From NCBI GenBank assembly GCA_900468805.1, contig UEIF01000021.1, positions 435,397 to 499,396 of the forward strand: 64,000 nucleotides of DNA, written 5' to 3'. Shown piece after piece: positions 59,495-64,000 of the stretch. The stretch comes from Hyphomicrobiales bacterium. GTDB taxonomy: Bacteria > Pseudomonadota > Alphaproteobacteria > Rhizobiales > Rhizobiaceae. Both the position numbers and the translations under genes were made by a program. Every line of letters starts with the position of its first letter. Position 1 is the stretch's first letter. Below the pieces are notes generated by a model that was given only the letters and a program-made list of their open reading frames with translations, did not search any database and was not told the DNA's origin.

Positions 59495-59512
59495 ACTCCT
59501 TGAATCGACGGG

Positions 59513-60697
59513 TCAGGCCGAAACCGTTTCCAGCGCGCGCGCGAAATCCTCGATGAGATCGTCCGTGTCTTCGATGCCGGCCGAGAGGCGTACCGTGCCC
59601 GGCGAAATGCCGAGTTCGGCGCGGGCCTCGTCCGTCAGGTTCTTGTGCGTCGTCGTCGCCGGATGGGTGATCAGGCTCTTGGAATCGCCGAGATTGTTGG
59701 AAATCTTCACGATCTCCAGCGCGTTCTGCAGCGCGAAGGCTGCTTCCTTGCCGCCCTTCAGCTCGAAGCAGACAAGTGTGGAGCCGCCGGTCATCTGCTT
59801 GGCGATGATATCGGCCTGCGGATGGTCCTTGCGGCCGGGATAGATGACCTTGGCGACCTTGCCCTGCTCGGCCAGGAAATCGGCGATCTTTGCCGCATTC
59901 TGCGTCTGCTGCTTGACGCGCAGCGGCAGCGTCTCGATGCCCTTCAGGAGCGTCCAGGCATTGAAGGGCGACATGGCCGGGCCGGTATGGCGGAAATAGT
60001 CATGCAGGTTCTCGTCGATCCATTCCTTGTCGGAAAGTACCACGCCGCCGAGGCAGCGGCCCTGGCCGTCGATATGCTTGGTCGCGGAATAGACGACGAT
60101 ATGGGCGCCGAGTTCCAGCGGCTTCTGGAAGAGCGGCGTCGCAAAGACGTTGTCGACGACGACCTTGGCGCCGATCTGGTTGGCGAGCTTGGAGACACCG
60201 GCAATATCGACCACTTCCAGCGTCGGATTGGTCGGGCTTTCCAGGAAGAACACCTTGGTCTTCGGCGTGATGGCCTTTTCCCAGTTCTCCAGGTAGCGGC
60301 CATCGACCAGCGTGCAGTCGATGCCGTATTTCGGTGCCAGCGTCTCGACCACCCAGCGGCAGGAACCGAAGAGGGCGCGGGCGGCGACGATGTGGTCGCC
60401 GGCCTTCAGCTGGCAGAGAATGGCGGCGGTGACGGCGGCCATGCCGGAAGCCGTGGCGCGGGCGTCTTCGGCACCTTCCAGCATGCACATGCGCTTTTCA
60501 AACATGTCATTGGTGGGGCTGCCGTAGCGCGCGTAGATGAAACCTTCGGTCTCGCCCTTGAAGCGCGCTTCTGCCGCCTCAGACGTATCGTAGACGAAAC
60601 CCTGCGTGAGATAGATTGCCTCGGATGTCTCGCCATATTGCGAGCGGAGCGTTCCGCCGTGGACGAGTTGGGTTGCCGGGCGCCAGGTCTTGCTCAT
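59513..60697 (-). CDS. metZ: O-succinylhomoserine sulfhydrylase
   Basis: PLP enzyme that makes homocysteine from O-succinylhomoserine and sulfide, the direct sulfhydrylation route to methionine. From ATG 60697 it has 394 residues; an extra eight codons upstream are less likely. Cys/Met-metabolism signatures are present: YARYGSPTNDMFEKRMCMLE, ATASGMAAVTAA, and the PLP lysine in VVYSATKHIDGQGRCLGGVV (about 205-224). LITHPATTTHKNLTDEARAE and GTVRLSAGIEDTDDLIEDF follow. A SAM-II riboswitch and terminator precede it, so transcription falls when S-adenosylmethionine is high. Confidence 0.94.
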   Translation of the reverse strand: MSKTWRPATQLVHGGTLRSQYGETSEAIYLTQGFVYDTSEAAEARFKGETEGFIYARYGSPTNDMFEKRMCMLEGAEDARATASGMAAVTAAILCQLKAGDHIVAARALFGSCRWVVETLAPKYGIDCTLVDGRYLENWEKAITPKTKVFFLESPTNPTLEVVDIAGVSKLANQIGAKVVVDNVFATPLFQKPLELGAHIVVYSATKHIDGQGRCLGGVVLSDKEWIDENLHDYFRHTGPAMSPFNAWTLLKGIETLPLRVKQQTQNAAKIADFLAEQGKVAKVIYPGRKDHPQADIIAKQMTGGSTLVCFELKGGKEAAFALQNALEIVKISNNLGDSKSLITHPATTTHKNLTDEARAELGISPGTVRLSAGIEDTDDLIEDFARALETVSA

Positions 60698-60712
60698 GCC
60701 ATCACCACTTTC

Positions 60713-60750
60713 AAACAACAAAAAACCGGCCGCAAAAGCAGACCGGTTTT
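60713..60750 (-). terminator. Attenuator terminator in the metZ leader
   Basis: On the minus strand AAAACCGG / CCGGTTTT (8 bp, 13-base loop) is followed by TTGTTGTTTG. It lies between the riboswitch and the metZ start, placed to end transcription when SAM is bound. An overlapping pairing of ACCGGGTT-type sequence next to the aptamer could be the anti-terminator. Confidence 0.7.
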
Positions 60751-60772
60751 CAACCCGGTCTTTTTAGCCACT

Positions 60773-60815
60773 TATTTAACGTGGCTGCAAGCCGACCGGC
60801 CAAATCACCACGGGA
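60773..60815 (-). promoter_or_regulatory. SAM-II riboswitch
   Basis: The minus strand reads CGTGGTGATTTGG, then CGGCTTGCAGCCACGTTAAA and TAAGTGGCTAAA. These match the SAM-II (metA) consensus: stem P1 CGTGG/CCACG, the conserved GATTTG and CTTGCAGCCAC text, and the pseudoknot strand AAGTGGCTAAA. It lies about 75-118 bp upstream of metZ, its classical location in Alphaproteobacteria. Confidence 0.95.
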
Positions 60816-60897
60816 TAAAATTGCAATACTGCCGTTCTGCGCTTGCGTCAATTCCCCGACTTTGGTTTTGTCGGCGGCAAATTATGGATGGAGCATG

Positions 60898-61989
60898 ATG
60901 GCTCGCGAAACTGGAATTCTGGCCGACCGCGCGATTTCCGCGCTGTTTGAAACGGGGCGTCTTCAAAGCGAACGGGAGCTTGATCGTGATCAGATCCAGC
61001 CTGCGAGCCTGGATCTGCGGCTGGGCGCCAAGGCTTTCCGGGTGCGCGCCAGCTTCATGCCCGGCCCTTCTCACCTTGTCGCAGACAAGCTCGATCGGCT
61101 GAGTCTGCATGTCATTGATCTCGGCGAAGGCGCGGTGCTGGAAACCGGCTGCGTCTACATCGTACCGCTGATGGAGCGTCTCGATCTGCCGGCCGATATG
61201 TCTGCCTCTGCCAATCCCAAGAGCTCGACCGGCCGTCTCGATATCTTTACCCGCGTCATCACCGATTACGCGCAGGAATTCGACAAGATCCCATCAGGAT
61301 ATTCCGGTCCGCTCTATCTCGAAATCAGCCCGCGTACTTTCCCGATCGTCGTGCGCCGCGGTTCGCGCCTGTCGCAGATCCGTTTCCGTGTGGGTCATGC
61401 TGTGCTCAGCGAACCGGAGCTCCTGAAGCTGCACGAAACGGAAACGCTGGTGGCTGCCAAGCAACCGAACGTATCCGGCGGCGGCATTGCACTGTCGATC
61501 GATCTGGCGGGCGACGAGGAGAGCCTGATCGGGTATCGCGGCAAACACCACACGGCCGTCGTCGATGTCGACAAGAAGGCCCAGCACGATATCTTTGATT
61601 TCTGGGAGCCGCTCTACAGCCGAGGCCGCAACGAACTGATCCTCGATCCTGATGAGTTCTACATTCTCGTCTCGCGTGAGGCCGTTCACGTCCCCCCGCA
61701 TTACGCGGCGGAAATGACGCCCTTCGACCCGCTCGTCGGCGAATTCCGCGTCCATTATGCCGGCTTCTTCGATCCGGGCTTCGGCCATGCGCCGGCCGGC
61801 GGGCGCGGCAGCCGCGCGGTGCTGGAAGTGCGCAGCCACGAAGTGCCCTTCATCCTCGAAGACGGCCAGATCGTCGGCCGCCTGATCTACGAGCACATGC
61901 AGGAACAGCCGACGAGCCTCTATGGCTCAGGCCTAGGCTCCAACTACCAGGCCCAGGGCCTTAAGCTTTCGAAACATTTCCGCATCTGA
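60898..61989 (+). CDS. 2'-Deoxycytidine 5'-triphosphate deaminase, long form
   Basis: Converts dCTP to dUTP for thymidylate synthesis. The second of two adjacent ATGs (60898) has the best spacing to GGAG, giving 363 residues; the opening back to 60616 runs through the metZ leader. This is about twice the length of E. coli Dcd (193). Two dUTPase-like halves are visible: ASLDLRLGAKAFRVRASFMP, MSASANPKSSTGRLDIFTRV (about 100-119) and YSGPLYLEISPRTFPIVVRR in the first; FRVHYAGFFDPGFGHAPAGG and SRAVLEVRSHEVPFILEDGQ in the second. A fused duplicate is usual in rhizobia. Confidence 0.9.
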   Translation: MARETGILADRAISALFETGRLQSERELDRDQIQPASLDLRLGAKAFRVRASFMPGPSHLVADKLDRLSLHVIDLGEGAVLETGCVYIVPLMERLDLPADMSASANPKSSTGRLDIFTRVITDYAQEFDKIPSGYSGPLYLEISPRTFPIVVRRGSRLSQIRFRVGHAVLSEPELLKLHETETLVAAKQPNVSGGGIALSIDLAGDEESLIGYRGKHHTAVVDVDKKAQHDIFDFWEPLYSRGRNELILDPDEFYILVSREAVHVPPHYAAEMTPFDPLVGEFRVHYAGFFDPGFGHAPAGGRGSRAVLEVRSHEVPFILEDGQIVGRLIYEHMQEQPTSLYGSGLGSNYQAQGLKLSKHFRI

Positions 61990-62049
61990 TCTGCGGTGAT
62001 GCCGCGACTTGACAGCGGCGGCCATCTGTTGGAAGTCTCAAGTCATCAG

Positions 62050-62123
62050 GCGGGTGTAGCTCAATGGTAGAGCAGCAGCTTCCCAAGCTGAATACGAGGG
62101 TTCGATTCCCTTCACCCGCTCCA
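62050..62123 (+). tRNA. tRNA-Gly(CCC)
   Basis: A 74-nt cloverleaf with encoded CCA. Acceptor GCGGGTG pairs with CACCCGC; D-arm AGCTCAATGGTAGAGC; anticodon loop TTCCCAA (anticodon CCC); T-arm GAGGGTTCGATTCCCTTC. It stands alone between the dCTP deaminase and lipoprotein genes. Confidence 0.95.
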
Positions 62124-62133
62124 GCTACTCCTC

Positions 62134-62415
62134 TCAATCTCTTCCGAAAATGTTGATTGGCCTGTATCGGCGATGCGCGATCGCCAACGTGCGGTCCGGA
62201 CGGATGATATAGGTCTCCTCGACCTGCCGGCCGTACTGGTCGATGAAATCGTGCGGGAAGGTCGAGCCGATGGGCGACTTCGTCAGTTTCGTGCGCGGCT
62301 GGCCGTTATAGGTGATGCTGCCGGGAATGGGCTCGATGCCGGGACCCGTATATTCGACGGTCGTGCAGCCGGCGAGCGCCAGCGCGCCGATGAGGCCAAG
62401 TGCGATCAGTTTCAT
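62134..62415 (-). CDS. Small lipoprotein
   Basis: A 93-residue protein with a type II signal peptide (MKLIALGLIGALALAGCTTV), lipobox LAGC and Cys at position 17. The short mature part is polar: GSITYNGQPRTKLTKSPIGS, then TFPHDFIDQYGRQVEETYII and RPDRTLAIAHRRYRPI. Asp is absent at +2, so outer-membrane targeting is expected. No family is recognised. Its 3' end lies 10 bp from tRNA-Gly, transcribed towards it. Confidence 0.75.
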   Translation of the reverse strand: MKLIALGLIGALALAGCTTVEYTGPGIEPIPGSITYNGQPRTKLTKSPIGSTFPHDFIDQYGRQVEETYIIRPDRTLAIAHRRYRPINIFGRD

Positions 62416-62773
62416 ATTGGAAGCCTTTCTTTCCGCAGCACGGTGTCATTGTACCGCAAATTGCGAAAAGCTCACGATACAAACGGCGCGCACGTCTTCA
62501 ACCCTTCGAGAAGTGCCCGGGTAAAGGTTGTGATCGTTCGCGCCAATCGTCCGACCGATCTGATTGCCGCTCGTGGCGCGATCTGCTAGAGCGGCACTGT
62601 CGAAAAAGGCAGGATCGGATGAGGTAAGCCCGGTCCCTTCCATCATCGGAAGCTCTGCTCCGTGTTTCACATGAGAACCCGCGACGTGGCCCGCATGCGA
62701 ATGCGGGGTCCCGGCGGCATGCGGAGCGTAAAGAACGCACTCCTCCGGGATTTCATTTTCGAAGGAGACAGTC
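62416..62773. other. Intergenic region without a supported gene
   Basis: This 358-bp stretch lies between the lipoprotein and VOC genes. It contains a small hairpin CCCGCAT-GCGA-ATGCGGG near 62690-62707 and a short minus-strand frame overlapping the VOC start, which has no family text and is not accepted. Confidence 0.4.
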
Positions 62774-63157
62774 ATGCGTTTGAACCATCTTGATTTCTAC
62801 GTGCCCGATATCGCCGCTGCGGCCGATTTCTTCCTGCGTTATTTCAGTCTGGAATTGCGGGAGATGAACGAACGGATCGGGCGGGCGATCCTCCACGACG
62901 AGCAGGGCACAGAGATCGTTCTCAGTCGCCCACTGCCGAAATTCGGCGGTGCCGATCAGGTCGAGCTGCAGTGGCAGACCTATCATATCGGCTTCATCCT
63001 CACCGAAAGATCGGATGTCGATCGCCTTCATGTCCGCCTGGCGGCGGATGGTGCTGCCGTTTCCGGACCACCCGCTGCCATCCGCGGTGGCTGGCTGTTC
63101 TATTGCATGGCGCCCGGCAACGTGCTCGTCGAGGTCGGCTGGCGCCCACAAGCCTGA
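62774..63157 (+). CDS. VOC/glyoxalase superfamily protein
   Basis: A 127-residue protein with the two-module VOC fold: MRLNHLDFYVPDIAAAADFF (residues 1-20) and WQTYHIGFILTERSDVDRLH (about 67-86), ending GNVLVEVGWRPQA. Possible metal ligands are His at 5, His in YHIGF, and Glu in VEVGW, a dioxygenase-like arrangement. The preceding GAAGGAG site is good. Substrate is unknown; these small VOC proteins include fosfomycin, bleomycin and glyoxal enzymes, with no feature here favouring one. Confidence 0.72.
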   Translation: MRLNHLDFYVPDIAAAADFFLRYFSLELREMNERIGRAILHDEQGTEIVLSRPLPKFGGADQVELQWQTYHIGFILTERSDVDRLHVRLAADGAAVSGPPAAIRGGWLFYCMAPGNVLVEVGWRPQA

Positions 63158-63172
63158 AAAGGCCTGAAACGA

Positions 63173-63198
63173 GAATGGGCGGCCGAAGCCGCCCATTC
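63173..63198. terminator. Hairpin between convergent VOC and chemoreceptor genes
   Basis: Perfect 11-bp stem GAATGGGCGGC / GCCGCCCATTC with a CGAA tetraloop. No T-run follows on either strand. Probably a shared structural terminator. Confidence 0.6.
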
Positions 63199-63219
63199 AC
63201 ATTCAAGCAGGTTTTCAGC

Positions 63220-64000
63220 TCAGAATTCCGTCCAGTCGGCCTCCTGGCTGCTGGAAGGGGCGGCCGCGCTGTTCTTGCCGAAGGCGTTGGCGATCTTCTG
63301 GCCGAGGGCGCGGGCCGGCGAAGCCTTCGGGCGTGCCGTGCTTTCGGCAACACGCACCGGGGTTCTCGCGGCCGGTCGTGCGGCGGCGCGCGGTGCGGTC
63401 GGGATCGGCGCGCTCGCAACGAATCCGCCGGTGCCGGTCAGGCGGAACTGGCCGAGCAGGTTGTTGAGTGCCGTCGCTTCCGTTGCAAGGCCGTGGCTTG
63501 CCGCGGTGGATTCCTCGACCATCGCCGCATTCTGCTGCGTGCTCTGGTCCATGGTGTTGACGGCGGTATTGATCTCCTGCAGGCCGGTCGACTGCTCGCG
63601 GGCAGCTTCGGCGATCGCATGGACGTGCTGGTTGATTTCCTGCACCTCGTGGACGATCGCATCGAGCGCCTTGCCCGTTTCGCCGACCAGTGAGACGCCG
63701 GTCTGCACATGCGTGCCGGATGTGTTGATCAGCGCCTTGATTTCCTTGGCGGCGTTTGCAGAGCGCTGGGCCAGTTCGCGGACTTCCTGTGCGACGACCG
63801 CAAAGCCCTTGCCGGCTTCACCGGCACGCGCGGCTTCGACACCGGCGTTCAGCGCCAAAAGGTTCGTCTGGAAGGCGATATCGTCGATGACGCCGATGAT
63901 ATTGCCGATCTCGACGGAGGACTGCTCGATCTGATGCATGGCAGCGACCGCCTTGCGGACGATGTCGCCGGACTTCTCGGCACCAAGGCGGGTGCGGGCG
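63220..64000 (-). CDS. Methyl-accepting chemotaxis protein, C-terminal part (5' end outside window)
   Basis: The frame is open to the window edge; the N-terminal sensor domain is missing. At least 260 residues are visible. The signalling hairpin tip IDDIAFQTNLLALNAGVEAA, then RAGEAGKGFAVVAQEVRELA, is the highly conserved MCP core that binds CheA and CheW. A downstream helix (ALDAIVHEVQEINQHVHAIA) carries likely methylation sites. An Ala/Pro-rich linker of about 60 residues ends in ADWTEF, similar to the C-terminal CheR/CheB-binding pentapeptide NWETF. The true start lies beyond position 64000; ATG 63939 is internal. Confidence 0.93.
   Translation of the reverse strand, partial: ARTRLGAEKSGDIVRKAVAAMHQIEQSSVEIGNIIGVIDDIAFQTNLLALNAGVEAARAGEAGKGFAVVAQEVRELAQRSANAAKEIKALINTSGTHVQTGVSLVGETGKALDAIVHEVQEINQHVHAIAEAAREQSTGLQEINTAVNTMDQSTQQNAAMVEESTAASHGLATEATALNNLLGQFRLTGTGGFVASAPIPTAPRAAARPAARTPVRVAESTARPKASPARALGQKIANAFGKNSAAAPSSSQEADWTEF

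Noticed and set aside
62446..62775. 109-codon minus-strand frame
   Set aside because: Overlaps the start of the VOC gene and its ribosome-binding site; no recognisable family text.

Overview
The window looks like chromosomal DNA of a Rhizobiaceae member, most probably genus Rhizobium. The grounds are high-GC codon use, the alphaproteobacterial cell-cycle regulator gcrA, a SAM-II riboswitch in front of metZ, the pstSCAB-phoU-phoB order, a RIME-like intergenic palindrome, and a second dispersed hairpin repeat present three times. No replication genes, rRNA operon or CRISPR array was seen. The species was not determined.

Layout. 0-10 kb: a TetR gene divergent from an NmrA-type reductase and a small membrane protein; pyrE; a PfkB fructokinase; an ArsR regulator divergent from a fatty acid desaturase; an alpha/beta hydrolase; pgi; fadD; a PRC-barrel gene. 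10-21 kb: a GH2 beta-mannosidase, a glyoxalase-fold protein, a complete OsmF/YehZ-type osmolyte ABC importer divergent from a LysR regulator with two N-terminal HTH domains, and a second reductase plus membrane protein module with its own LysR. 21.5-31.4 kb: cutC and a sugar catabolic locus. The locus has a Zn-dehydrogenase, an RbsABC-type importer, FucU mutarotase, an aldo/keto reductase, a UxaA-family dehydratase and a GntR regulator with two winged helices. Two nearly identical 22-bp boxes lie at matching distances upstream of its two operons. 31.4-34.3 kb: a RIME-like palindrome, a DHA2 drug exporter and a glycosyltransferase.

34.3-38.9 kb is a gene-poor, decayed accessory patch facing the 3' end of a tRNA-Thr gene. 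It holds an orphan protein, an RTX protein tail, the last codons of a second glycosyltransferase, an AlpA-like regulator, a CHC2 primase fragment fused to an intergenic repeat, an acidic island-associated protein and small ORFs.

39-50.7 kb: nitronate monooxygenase, an envelope protein, ppk2, then phoR-pstSCAB-phoU-phoB with a Pho box before pstS. This is a phosphate-sensing and uptake block, with a polyphosphate kinase next to it. 51-54 kb: a LysR gene, a haloperoxidase-like hydrolase and an IS66 relic. 53.9-64 kb: gcrA behind a GANTC-rich region, a possible sRNA, argD-argF-hslO, a frameshifted secreted protein, apaG, metZ with its riboswitch, a long-form dCTP deaminase, tRNA-Gly, a small lipoprotein, a VOC protein and the C-terminal part of a chemoreceptor.

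No clearly new multi-gene defence or biosynthetic system was found. The most unusual items are the tandem-HTH LysR regulator facing a direct repeat, the fucose-like locus with its paired operator boxes and tandem-winged-helix GntR, and the mosaic decay patch beside tRNA-Thr.
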